A stretch of DNA of 64,000 nt from JADGHX01 sp035760965 (GTDB lineage: Bacteria > Pseudomonadota > Gammaproteobacteria > Steroidobacterales > Steroidobacteraceae), in NCBI GenBank assembly GCA_035760965.1, contig DASTRY010000055.1, forward strand, positions 1 through 64,000, read 5' to 3'. Below the pieces are notes generated by a model. The model made no database searches and was not told the origin of the DNA. It saw only the letters and a list, made by a program, of their open reading frames with translations. How positions within the stretch are numbered: the stretch's first letter is position 1; every line of letters starts with the position of its first letter. This document shows, piece after piece, positions 25,242 to 34,220 of the stretch. A program made the position numbers and the translations under genes.

Positions 25242-28200
25242 TCAGCGGTGCAGCCACATGCGGACCAGTGATAGTAGCTGATCGGTGTTCACGGGTTTGG
25301 CCACGTAGTCGGACGCGCCTGCTTCGAGACACTTCTCACGATCGCCCTTCATGGCTTTCGCCGTCAACGCGATGATCGGCAGATAGCGGAATTTCGGGTT
25401 TTGCCTGATCCGCCGGATCGTCTCGTAACCGTCCATCTCCGGCATCATGATGTCCATCAGCACGACGGAGAGGTCCTCGGTCTTCTCGAGCAGGCTGATC
25501 GCGTCCTGACCGGTGGTGGCGCTGATCACCTCCATGCTGTGGCGCTCGAGCAAGCTGTTCAGCGCGAAGATGTTGCGGATGTCGTCGTCGACCACCAACA
25601 CCTTGCGTCCGCGCAGCGGCTCATCGCTCCGATGCAGCGTCTCGATCATCTGCTGCTTGGACTCGGGCAGGTCCGCGATCACCCGGTGCAGGAAGAGCGC
25701 GGTCTCATCGAGCAGACGCTCCGGCGAGCGCACGCCCTTCAGCACGATGCTCTTCGCCTTCTTGCGAAGCTCGTCCTCCTCCGACTGCGTGAGGTCGCGC
25801 CCGGTGAACACGACGATCGGCGTCTCGCGCAGCTTCGGGTCCTGCTGGATTTCCGTGAGCAGATCGAAACCCGAGACATCCGGCAGCTTCAAGTCCAGCA
25901 CGACGCAGTCGAAGCTCGCCTCGCGCATGACCTTCAGTGCCTCCGCGCCGGTCGACGCCTGCGTGATCTCCACGTCGTGATTGCCGATGAGCTCGGCAAT
26001 GCTCACCTGCTCGGCGGGGTCGTCCTCGATCACCAGAAGCCGGCGCAAGCCGCGCGCGGCGAAGCTCTTGATGCGATCGAATGCGCTCTCGAGGCCGTCC
26101 GTCGTCAACGGCTTGTTGATGAACGCGAACGCGCCGTGCTCGAGGCCGTACTGCCGCTCCTCTTCCACCGTCAGGATCTGCACGGGAATGTGGCGTGTCG
26201 TCGGGTCGCGCTTCAATTGATTCAGCACGGTCCAGCCCAGCATGTCCGGCAAAAACACGTCGAGCGAGACCGCGGTCGGCAGGTGCTTGCGCGCCAGCGT
26301 CAGCGCATCCGCGCCGTTCTTCGCGACGATGCCCTTGAAGCCGCGATCGCGCGCGAGATTGAGCAGCACCTTCGCGTAGTGCGGATCGTCTTCGACGATC
26401 AGCAACGACAGCTCGCCGGGCTCGACATTGTCCCGGTCGTCCGGCACATCCTCGGTGCGCGCGGCGGGCAACACGATCGGCTGGTAGGGCGCGGGTGTGG
26501 TCTTCGGCATCGTGTGCGAGCCCACGGGCTGGCGGCCGTACGCAGGCCCCGTGTACACGAGCGGCAGGTACAGCGTGAACGTGCTACCCGCACCGGGCGT
26601 GCTGCTGAGCCGGATCTCGCCGCCGAGCAGGTTCGCCAGCTCACGGCTGATCGCGAGCCCGAGGCCGGTGCCGCCGTACTTGCGGGCCGTGCCCGCATCG
26701 GCCTGCTGGAACGCCTCGAAGATGATCTTCTGCTTCTCCGGCGGAATGCCGATGCCGGTATCGCTGACGGAGAACTCGACCACGGTTCCTGCCGTGCTGA
26801 GCACCGGATGATCCATCGACCAGCCGCCAGTCGCGAACCCGACGTGCAGGCGCACGCCGCCGTCGCTCGTGAACTTGAACGCGTTCGACAGCAGGTTCTT
26901 CAGGACCTGCAAGAGGCGCTTCGAATCCGTCGTGATGGTGCGGCCGAGGTTCGCGTCGAAATCCGTCGTGAAGGAGAGCTTGCGCGACTCGGCCTCGTGG
27001 CGGAAGTTGCGCTCGATCGTCTCGCGCAGATGCGTGAACAGCAGGTCCTCGGATTCGACGGTGACCGTGCCGGACTCGATCTTGGAGAGGTCGAGGATGT
27101 CGCTGATGAGGTTCAGCAGGTCGGTGCCGGCGCCGTGTATCGTCTTCGCGAACTCGACCTGACGCGGGGTCAGGTTCTTGTCCGCGTTCTCCGCGAGCTG
27201 CTGCCCGAGGATGAGGATGCTGTTCAGCGGCGTGCGCAGCTCGTGCGACATGTTCGCGAGGAACTCGGACTTGTAGCGCGAGGTGAGCGCCAGCTCCGCC
27301 GCCTTCTCTTCCAGCGCGCGGCGCGCGAGCTCGATCTCTTCGTTCTTGCGCTCGACCTCGGCGTTCTGCTCCGCGAGCAGCTTCGCCTTGGTTGCGAGCT
27401 CCTCGTTCGTCTGCTGCAGCTCCTTCTGCTGGGTCTGCAGCTCGGTCGCAAGCTGCTGGGACTGCTTGAGCAGGCGCTCGGTGCGCATCGTCGCCTCGAT
27501 GGTGTTCAACACCACGCCGATCGAGCCTGTGAGCTGCTCGAGGAACGTCAGGTGCGAGGCGTTGAATTCGTAGAGCGAGGCCAGCTCGACGACGGCCTTG
27601 ACCTGGCCCTCGTACAGCACCGGCAGTGCGATGATGTTGCGCGGTCGCGCCGCCATGAGGCCGCTGCGCACACGAATCGCATCGTCCGGGATGTCGGATA
27701 ACAGGATGCGCTGACGATCCGCAGCGCACTGGCCGACCAGCGATTCGCCCACGCGGTAGGTGCGCGGCTGCTCGCTCTCGCTCGGATCGGCGTAGCTCGC
27801 AAGCTGCTTGAGGTATTCGCCCTCCTCCATGACGTACACGATGCCGTGCTGCGCACCGATCAGCGGGCACAGCTCGGAGAGCAGCATCTGGCCGACCGCG
27901 ACGAGGTCGCGCTGGCCCTGCATCATGCGGCTGAACTTGGCGAGGTTCGTCTTCAGCCAGTCCTGCTCGGTGTTGCGCGCGGTGGTGGCGCGCAGGTTGC
28001 CGATCATCGCGTTGATGTTGTCCTTGAGCGCGGACACCTCGCCGCGCGCCTCGACCTGAATCGAGCGTGTGAGGTCGCCCTTCGTGACGGCGGTGGCCAC
28101 CTCGGCGATCGCACGCACCTGTGTCGTGAGGTTGGCCGCGAGCAGGTTCACGTTCGCCGTGAGGTCCTTCCAGGTTCCGGACGTGCCCGGCACGTGCGCC

Positions 28201-30743
28201 TGACCGCCGAGCCGGCCTTCGACACCGACTTCGCGCGCGACAGAAGTCACCTGCTCGGCGAAGATGCCAAGGGTGTCGGTCATGCTGTTGATGGTGTCTG
28301 CGAGCGCTGCCACCTCGCCTTTCGATTCCACCGTGAGGCGTTGCGAGAGGTCGCCTGTCGCCACGGCCGTCACCACCTTCACGATGCCGCGCACCTGGTT
28401 CGTGAGGTTGTTGGCCATGACGTTCACGTTGTCCGTGAGGTCTTTCCACGTGCCCGCCACGCCCGGCACGACGGCCTGGCCACCGAGCTTGCCTTCGGTA
28501 CCGACTTCGCGCGCGACGCGCGTCACCTCGGCGGCGAAGCCGTTCAGCTGCTCGACCATCGTGTTGATGGTGTTCTTCAGCTCGAGAATCTCGCCCTTCA
28601 CGTCGACGGTGATCTTGCGCGAGAGGTCACCGCGCGCCACCGCGGTCGTCACTTCGGCGATGTTTCGAACCTGAGACGTCAGATTCGTCGCCATCGCGTT
28701 CACCGATTCCGTGAGGTCCTTCCACGTGCCCGCGACGCCCGGCACCACGGCCTGACCGCCGAGACGCCCTTCGGTACCGACTTCGCGCGCGACGCGCGTC
28801 ACTTCTGCCGCGAAGCCGTTCAGCTGGTCCACCATCGTGTTGATGGTTTCCTTCAGCTGCAGGATCTCGCCGCGCACGTCCACCGTGATCTTGCGCGACA
28901 GGTCGCCGCGCGCGATCGCGGTCGCGACTTCCGCGATGTTGCGCACCTGACCGGTGAGGTTGCCGGCCATCGAGTTCACGTTGTCCGTGAGGTCCTTCCA
29001 GACGCCGCTGACGTCCTTCACATCCGCCTGGCCGCCGAGCTTGCCCTCGGTGCCGACTTCGCGCGCAACGCGCGTCACCTCGGCGGCGAACGCGTTCAGC
29101 TGGTCCACCATGGTGTTGATGGTGTTCTTCAGCTCGAGGATTTCGCCGCGCACGTCCACCGTGATCTTGCGCGAGAGGTCGCCGCGCGCGATGGCCGTCG
29201 ACACGTCCGCGATGTTGCGCACCTGGCCCGTAAGGTTCGAGGCCATCGAATTCACGCTGTCCGTCAGGTCTTTCCAGGTGCCGGCGACGCCCGGCACGTA
29301 GGCCTGGCCGCCGAGCTTGCCTTCGGTGCCGACCTCGCGCGCGACGCGCGTCACTTCGGACGCGAACGACCGCAGCTGATCCACCATCGTGTTGATGGTC
29401 TCTTTCAGCTGCAGAATCTCACCGCGCACGTCCACCGTGATCTTGCGCGAGAGGTCGCCGCGCGCGATGGCGGTGGACACCTCCGCGATGTTGCGGACCT
29501 GACCGGTGAGATTCGATGCCATCGAATTGACGTTGTCGGTGAGGTCCTTCCACGTGCCCGCAACGCCCGGCACGATCGCCTGGCCGCCGAGCTTGCCTTC
29601 GGTACCGACTTCGCGCGCGACGCGCGTCACTTCTGCCGCGAAGCCGTTCAGCTGGTCCACCATCGTGTTGATGGTGTTCTTCAGCTCGAGAATCTCGCCC
29701 TTCACGTCGACAGTGATCTTGCGCGAGAGGTCGCCGCGCGCCACCGCGGTCGTCACTTCGGCGATGTTTCGAACCTGAGACGTCAGATTCGTCGCCATCG
29801 CGTTCACCGATTCCGTCAGGTCCTTCCACGTGCCGGCGACGCCGGGGACGATGGCCTGTCCGCCGAGCTTGCCTTCGGTGCCGACCTCGCGCGCGACGCG
29901 CGTCACTTCGGATGCGAACGAGCGGAGCTGGTCCACCATCGTGTTGATGGCATCCTTCAGCTGCAGGATCTCGCCGCGCACGTCCACCGTGATCTTGCGC
30001 GAGAGGTCGCCGCTTGCGATGGCGGTTGCGACTTCCGCGATGTTGCGCACCTGACCGGTGAGGTTGCCGGCCATCGAGTTCACGTTGTCCGTGAGGTCCT
30101 TCCACGTGCCGGCGGCGCCGGGCACGATCGCCTGACCGCCGAGCTTGCCCTCGGTGCCCACCTCACGCGCGACGCGCGTCACTTCGGACGTGAACGCGCT
30201 CATCTGCTCGAGCATCGTGTTCACGATGGTGGCGGAGCGGAGGAACTCACCCTTCAGCGGCCGGCCATCGACTTCGAGCAGCACCGCTTGCGAGAGATCG
30301 CCCTTCACCACGGAGGCGATCGCGCGCGTCATCTCGGTAGTCGGCCACAGCAGATCGTCGATGAGCGTGTTGACCGAGGCCTCCATCGCGCCCCAGGCGC
30401 CGGAGCGTCGCTCCATCGACACGCGATGGCGCGTGCGCCCTTCCTTGCCCACCATCTGACCGGCGCGCTCGAGCTCGCGCGCCATGCGCTGATTCGCGCT
30501 CACGATCTCGTTGAACGTGTCGGCGAGCTTGCCCTGCAATCCCGTCTGGTCGCCCGGCAAGCGGACCGAGAAGTCGCCGTCGCGCATGGCCTGCAGCGCA
30601 CGCAGCAGCTTGCGCAGACTGACGTCGTCGAGCTCCCCGGCTGCGCCGTTGCCGTTGCCGTTCGTGGCACGCGAGCGCGCCGTTGAGGAGCGAGGCGTCG
30701 CGGCTTTCGACTTACGACGACGGGCAGGGGGTTGGACATCCAT
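25242..30743 (-). CDS. Giant multi-HAMP hybrid histidine kinase (HAMP x8, GAF, HisKA, HATPase, three REC)
   Basis: 1833 residues with no membrane helix. Order: low-complexity N-terminus; a divergent HAMP-like region (about 45-185); eight 92-residue HAMP repeats (about 187-922, core EVTRVAREVGTEGKLGGQA); GAF (about 960-1085); coiled coil; HisKA (MSHELRTPLNS, near 1165); HATPase (LLSNAFKFT, DTGIGIPPEK, GGTGLGLAIS); three receivers with phospho-acceptors near 1496, 1622 and 1764. The architecture recalls group III osmosensing kinases (Nik1/Os-1) and their bacterial relatives. The repeats presumably form a long signalling rod. Output regulators are not adjacent, apart from the second kinase. Confidence 0.92.
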   Translation of the reverse strand: MDVQPPARRRKSKAATPRSSTARSRATNGNGNGAAGELDDVSLRKLLRALQAMRDGDFSVRLPGDQTGLQGKLADTFNEIVSANQRMARELERAGQMVGKEGRTRHRVSMERRSGAWGAMEASVNTLIDDLLWPTTEMTRAIASVVKGDLSQAVLLEVDGRPLKGEFLRSATIVNTMLEQMSAFTSEVTRVAREVGTEGKLGGQAIVPGAAGTWKDLTDNVNSMAGNLTGQVRNIAEVATAIASGDLSRKITVDVRGEILQLKDAINTMVDQLRSFASEVTRVAREVGTEGKLGGQAIVPGVAGTWKDLTESVNAMATNLTSQVRNIAEVTTAVARGDLSRKITVDVKGEILELKNTINTMVDQLNGFAAEVTRVAREVGTEGKLGGQAIVPGVAGTWKDLTDNVNSMASNLTGQVRNIAEVSTAIARGDLSRKITVDVRGEILQLKETINTMVDQLRSFASEVTRVAREVGTEGKLGGQAYVPGVAGTWKDLTDSVNSMASNLTGQVRNIADVSTAIARGDLSRKITVDVRGEILELKNTINTMVDQLNAFAAEVTRVAREVGTEGKLGGQADVKDVSGVWKDLTDNVNSMAGNLTGQVRNIAEVATAIARGDLSRKITVDVRGEILQLKETINTMVDQLNGFAAEVTRVAREVGTEGRLGGQAVVPGVAGTWKDLTESVNAMATNLTSQVRNIAEVTTAVARGDLSRKITVDVKGEILELKNTINTMVEQLNGFAAEVTRVAREVGTEGKLGGQAVVPGVAGTWKDLTDNVNVMANNLTNQVRGIVKVVTAVATGDLSQRLTVESKGEVAALADTINSMTDTLGIFAEQVTSVAREVGVEGRLGGQAHVPGTSGTWKDLTANVNLLAANLTTQVRAIAEVATAVTKGDLTRSIQVEARGEVSALKDNINAMIGNLRATTARNTEQDWLKTNLAKFSRMMQGQRDLVAVGQMLLSELCPLIGAQHGIVYVMEEGEYLKQLASYADPSESEQPRTYRVGESLVGQCAADRQRILLSDIPDDAIRVRSGLMAARPRNIIALPVLYEGQVKAVVELASLYEFNASHLTFLEQLTGSIGVVLNTIEATMRTERLLKQSQQLATELQTQQKELQQTNEELATKAKLLAEQNAEVERKNEEIELARRALEEKAAELALTSRYKSEFLANMSHELRTPLNSILILGQQLAENADKNLTPRQVEFAKTIHGAGTDLLNLISDILDLSKIESGTVTVESEDLLFTHLRETIERNFRHEAESRKLSFTTDFDANLGRTITTDSKRLLQVLKNLLSNAFKFTSDGGVRLHVGFATGGWSMDHPVLSTAGTVVEFSVSDTGIGIPPEKQKIIFEAFQQADAGTARKYGGTGLGLAISRELANLLGGEIRLSSTPGAGSTFTLYLPLVYTGPAYGRQPVGSHTMPKTTPAPYQPIVLPAARTEDVPDDRDNVEPGELSLLIVEDDPHYAKVLLNLARDRGFKGIVAKNGADALTLARKHLPTAVSLDVFLPDMLGWTVLNQLKRDPTTRHIPVQILTVEEERQYGLEHGAFAFINKPLTTDGLESAFDRIKSFAARGLRRLLVIEDDPAEQVSIAELIGNHDVEITQASTGAEALKVMREASFDCVVLDLKLPDVSGFDLLTEIQQDPKLRETPIVVFTGRDLTQSEEDELRKKAKSIVLKGVRSPERLLDETALFLHRVIADLPESKQQMIETLHRSDEPLRGRKVLVVDDDIRNIFALNSLLERHSMEVISATTGQDAISLLEKTEDLSVVLMDIMMPEMDGYETIRRIRQNPKFRYLPIIALTAKAMKGDREKCLEAGASDYVAKPVNTDQLLSLVRMWLHR
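27978..30185 (-). repeat. Eight in-frame 276-bp tandem repeats encoding HAMP units
   Basis: The unit recurs every 276 bp (92 codons). Each copy contains the antisense of VTRVAREVGTEGKLGGQ, a GTWKDLTDNVN block and a GDLSRKITVDVRGEI block. Two alternating subtypes are visible: EILQLK with RSFASEV or NGFAAEV, and EILELKNTINTMV. Nucleotide identity between copies is very high, with mostly third-position changes, which points to recent or ongoing gene conversion. Confidence 0.95.
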
Positions 30744-31062
30744 CTAGACGGCTCCGAGCGGGATGCGAGCGAGCGGGGCAGCGTCGAAATCGACGCAGGG
30801 GTGCGTTGCCCGCAGCGGGTGGCAAGCAAACGCGAAGCACGGCGCGAGAGCAGCACCGTGAATCTTCTTCTGTCGTTCGATCACGGAGAGTCTCCCGGGA
30901 AAAACCCCCGCGGCAGCTCCGTGCGACAAAGCCCCGAATCGTCGCTATAGGTGTAATTTCAGCCGCGCGAAAATAGCAGAAGCATGCGACCGAGCAAGGA
31001 AAATCTGCGTCGTGAGCGTCGCCGATCGGAGACCGGCCAGGGCGCCGCCCACGTCAGCCCGC
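30744..31062. other. Intergenic region upstream of the giant kinase
   Basis: 319 bp between the kinase start and the end of the quinoprotein gene, both on the minus strand. Short open frames here have no recognisable protein. It presumably holds the kinase promoter; an AT-richer patch lies at 30940-30985. I see no terminator hairpin with a T-run. Confidence 0.5.
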
Positions 31063-32859
31063 TCAGCGCTCGACCGAGAACGCGAGCAGCACGTTGCCGG
31101 GCTGGCCGTTGATACGGCCGTATCCCGAGTTCACGTAAAGCATGCCGCCCGCAACGGTCGCGCCACCGTGGTCCAGCGAGCCGCCCGAAGCGGCAACACC
31201 ATTCACCGTTCGGAACGTCTGTGCGGTGTCGAACGTCCAGATGATCCGCCCCGTCGCGGTCTCGTAAGCGCGCAGATGACCATCGTGCGATCCCGAGAAC
31301 ACGACTCCGGGGATCGCCGTGACAGCCTGTGACTGAGCGGCGCTGCAGCTGCGCGGACCCCAGCTGCAGACCGGGTGCGGCGGCGCCGTGCGCCACATGG
31401 GTCGGCCGTCCGCGATGCGCAACGCCATGATTCCGCCGGGCATGCCAGTTGCCGCGGCAAAGTCCGACACCGCGACATACATCTGGGTCGCATCCGCCGC
31501 GCCGCCCCACTCGATGCCGCCGAGGCTGCTGCCGGCGCCGACGCGCGTCACCCAGAGCTGCTTGCCGCTTTCCGGATCGAGGCCGTACGCCTGTCCCGAT
31601 TTTTGTCCCGTGAGCAGCACCTGGCGGCCGTCACTCAGGGTTCGCAGGATCGGGGAAGTCCCGAAGTCCACGTCGGGCCCGAGCGTTTGCGGACAGTTGT
31701 CCTGCCCGGCCCGGTTCGGGGTCTCGCAGCCGACCACATAGTTGTCATGGGCAAGGAGTTGATTGACCCACCGCACGGCGCCGCTGCTCATCTCGAGCGC
31801 CATCACCGCGTCGGTGTGCGCAGTCGGGACATCCGTGTACGAGTTACCGATGCCGACATAAAGCAGGCCGCGTTGCGGATCGAGTGTCGGCGCGGACCAC
31901 ACCGAGCCGCCCGCCGGACCGTAGAGCTGCGTGCCCGCCGCGCTCTTGCGGTAGGGTTTGGCCGGCTCGTCGATCGTGTGGGTCTGCCACAGCAACCTGC
32001 CGTCGCGCGCGTCGAGCGCCGCGACGCTGCCGCGGAACGTGCAGCACTCGTACTTGGGATTCGCCGCCGCGAGCTCCTCGAGGGAGGACACGGGCACGTA
32101 CAACTTGTCCTCGTAGAAGACAGGTGCGCCGCTGATGCGGGCCGACGGATGCTGGTCGAGACGCGCTTTCCAGAGGAGCTTGCCGGTGGTCGCATCGAGC
32201 CAGTACACGGTGGCGGTGTCGTCGCCGAAGATCGCGCCGAGCCCGCCGCCCGCAAGCCGCGCAACCGACATCGCGGTGCGCGATGGAGCCGGTGCGTCGA
32301 ACGTCCAGTACGTGCAGCCCGTTTTCGCGTCGAGCGAGTAGATGCGACCCGAAGCGCTCGTGACGTACACGCGCCCGCCGACGACGGTCGGCTGACCGTA
32401 GATCGAGGTCGCGCGATAGCCGAACGCCCACTTCACTTTCAGCTTCGGCACGTCCGCCGCCGCGAAGCCGGGCTGCGGCTGAAAACGTGTGTTCGCGAGA
32501 TCCCGACCCCAGCCGTTCCATTGCGGGCCGCGGTCGCTCGTGGCGCCGGCGCGCGGGCATCGATTCTTTTCGGGCGGGGCGGCGCTCGCCTCGACGGGCT
32601 CGCGCCCGGTGAGGAACGAGGTCACCGCGAGGCGATCGTTGCGCGTGAGGCCGGCGGCCTGCACTCGCATCGCGCCGTTGGTCAATGCCTGCATCACTTC
32701 TTCGGGCAAGCGCTTCGCGAGCGTCTCGCGCGCGGGGATGCGATCCTGCGGATGATCATGGCAGGCCGCGCAGAACTGGTCGTAGATCGCCTGTCCGGGA
32801 GATGGCGGCGCATCGGCGGCAAGTGCATGCAGCGGGATCAGCGCTGCGTAGAACCACAT
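31063..32859 (-). CDS. Cytochrome c-quinoprotein, polyvinyl-alcohol-dehydrogenase-like
   Basis: 598 residues from ATG at 32859. A short hydrophobic leader (MWFYAALIPLHALA) is followed by a c-type haem motif CAACH (near residue 33) and an eight-bladed PQQ beta-propeller with repeated LDAxTG strands (YSLDAKTGCTYWTF, YWLDATTGKLLWKA, YGLDPESGKQLWVT). PVA dehydrogenases of this layout oxidise secondary alcohols in the periplasm and pass electrons to the haem. The leader lacks basic residues; an upstream in-frame start would add VRIRCVLSFIVRNY but would overlap the divergent gene. The natural substrate is unknown; other alcohols are as likely as PVA. Confidence 0.78.
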   Translation of the reverse strand: MWFYAALIPLHALAADAPPSPGQAIYDQFCAACHDHPQDRIPARETLAKRLPEEVMQALTNGAMRVQAAGLTRNDRLAVTSFLTGREPVEASAAPPEKNRCPRAGATSDRGPQWNGWGRDLANTRFQPQPGFAAADVPKLKVKWAFGYRATSIYGQPTVVGGRVYVTSASGRIYSLDAKTGCTYWTFDAPAPSRTAMSVARLAGGGLGAIFGDDTATVYWLDATTGKLLWKARLDQHPSARISGAPVFYEDKLYVPVSSLEELAAANPKYECCTFRGSVAALDARDGRLLWQTHTIDEPAKPYRKSAAGTQLYGPAGGSVWSAPTLDPQRGLLYVGIGNSYTDVPTAHTDAVMALEMSSGAVRWVNQLLAHDNYVVGCETPNRAGQDNCPQTLGPDVDFGTSPILRTLSDGRQVLLTGQKSGQAYGLDPESGKQLWVTRVGAGSSLGGIEWGGAADATQMYVAVSDFAAATGMPGGIMALRIADGRPMWRTAPPHPVCSWGPRSCSAAQSQAVTAIPGVVFSGSHDGHLRAYETATGRIIWTFDTAQTFRTVNGVAASGGSLDHGGATVAGGMLYVNSGYGRINGQPGNVLLAFSVER

Positions 32860-32872
32860 ATAATTGCGAACG

Positions 32873-34018
32873 ATGAAACTCAGCACGCAACGTATCCTCA
32901 CGACCCACGTGGGCAGTCTGCCGCGCTCCGGCGCGGTGGTGGAACAACTTCTAATCCGCGAGCGCGGCGAGCGCACGGACGACGCGCTTTATGACCGCAC
33001 GATGCGCGCGGCCGTGTCGGAAATCGTGCGCCAGCAGGTCGCCACGGGCATCGACTCGGTGAGCGATGGCGAAACCTCCAAGATCAGCTACGCGACGTAC
33101 ATGAAGGATCGCCTCTCCGGCTTCGGCGGCGATCACCCGCGCCTCATCGCGAAGGACCTGCAGCCGTTCGCGGATTTTCGCGAGCGCATGGCCGTTTTCG
33201 CCGGCAAGCAGACCTTCAAGCGACAGGCCTGCATCGGCCCGATCGCCGTCATCGAACGCGAGACGCTGCGCAAGGACATCGACAATCTGCGGGCCGCCGT
33301 CGCCGAGCATCGGCCGCACGAAGCCTTCATGAACTCGGCCTCGCCCGGCGTCATCTCGGCGTTCCAGCCGAACCACTACTACCCGACTCACGAGGCGTAC
33401 GTGGAGGCGATCGGCGCCGCGATGCAGGAGGAGTACGAAGCCATCGCGAACGCCGGCCTCATCCTGCAGCTCGATTGCCCGGACCTCGCGATGGCGCGGC
33501 ACACGGGCTTTCAGCAGCTCTCCGAGGAGGAGTTCCTGAAGCGCGCCGAGCATCAGGTGGAAGTGCTGAACCATGCGCTGCGCAACATCCCCGCCGAATC
33601 CCTGCGCATGCACGTCTGCTGGGGCAACTACGAAGGGCCGCACGATCACGACATTCCGCTCGCGAAGATCGTGCGAATCGTGCTGAAGGCGAAGCCGATG
33701 GCGATCCTGTTCGAGGCCTCGAACCCGCGCCACGCGCACGAGTGGACGGTGTGGCGCGACACGAAGATCCCCGAAGACAAGGTGCTCGTGCCGGGGCTCC
33801 TGACCTCGACGTCGAACTACGTCGAGCACCCCGAGCTCATTGCGCAGCGAATCCAGCAGTTCGCGGACATCGTCGGCCGCGAGCGCGTCATTGCCGGCAC
33901 GGACTGCGGCTTCGGCACGTTCGCGGGCATCGGCAAGATGGACGCGGGCATCTCCTGGCTGAAGCTGGCGGCGCTGGTGGAGGGTGCCCGATTGGCCTCG
34001 GCCAGACTCTGGCGCTAG
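32873..34018 (+). CDS. Core MetE-like (cobalamin-independent methionine synthase II) methyltransferase
   Basis: 381 residues beginning MKLSTQRILTTHVGSLPRSG, the usual family N-terminus. This is only the C-terminal catalytic half of MetE, a TIM barrel of the UROD/MetE superfamily. The zinc ligands of MetE can be read: HVC in LRMHVCWGNYEGPHDHD, Glu in AILFEASNPRHAHEW, Cys in AGTDCGFGT. The enzyme should move a methyl or alkyl group to or from a thiol such as homocysteine. Relatives include methionine synthase, epoxyalkane:coenzyme M transferase and thioether-processing enzymes, so the reaction is unresolved. Its start is 13 bp from the divergent quinoprotein start. Confidence 0.82.
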   Translation: MKLSTQRILTTHVGSLPRSGAVVEQLLIRERGERTDDALYDRTMRAAVSEIVRQQVATGIDSVSDGETSKISYATYMKDRLSGFGGDHPRLIAKDLQPFADFRERMAVFAGKQTFKRQACIGPIAVIERETLRKDIDNLRAAVAEHRPHEAFMNSASPGVISAFQPNHYYPTHEAYVEAIGAAMQEEYEAIANAGLILQLDCPDLAMARHTGFQQLSEEEFLKRAEHQVEVLNHALRNIPAESLRMHVCWGNYEGPHDHDIPLAKIVRIVLKAKPMAILFEASNPRHAHEWTVWRDTKIPEDKVLVPGLLTSTSNYVEHPELIAQRIQQFADIVGRERVIAGTDCGFGTFAGIGKMDAGISWLKLAALVEGARLASARLWR

Positions 34019-34211
34019 CGACAGTCGTTGCCGCAGATGTGGGCGGCGCTCATCGCGCCGGGCGTCGCGCGCGACGGCGGCGCGAGCGTTGGGCAACGCC
34101 CGAAGCGAGCAGCCTAGCGACATTCGTTGCCGCGGATGTGAGCGGCGCTCAGCGCCCCGGGCTTCGCGCGCGATGGCGGCGCGAGCGTTGGGCGACGCCT
34201 GAGCGAGCAGC
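34015..34211. repeat. Tandem pair of about 98-bp GC-rich repeats
   Basis: Copy 1 (34015-34113) and copy 2 (34114-34211) both begin CTAGCGACA or CTAGCGACAT and end CGAGCAGC. They agree at most positions (shared blocks TCGTTGCCGC, GGCGGCGCGAGCGTTGGGC). The first copy starts inside the stop codon of the MetE-like gene. Each copy contains several short inverted repeats (for example GGGCAACGCCC), giving it a REP-like, strongly folding character. Confidence 0.8.
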
Positions 34212-34218
34212 GCTGCTC
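34205..34218. terminator. Palindrome between convergent genes
   Basis: GAGCAGCGCTGCTC is a perfect 14-bp palindrome at the end of the repeat pair, immediately before the convergent Ser/Thr kinase stop (34221). It could help terminate transcription in both directions, but there is no T-run and a hairpin would need a very small loop. Confidence 0.35.
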
Positions 34219-34220
34219 CA

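Noticed and set aside
27978..30185. CRISPR-like periodicity
   Set aside because: The 276-bp period is a coding tandem repeat with no spacers and no cas genes; the 21-bp array at 60.8 kb is likewise coding.
27846..30686. 946-codon open frame on the plus strand
   Set aside because: It is the antisense of the HAMP repeats of the giant kinase; its length results from the repeated, GC-rich codon pattern, and the translation is His/Arg/Val-rich with no family resemblance.
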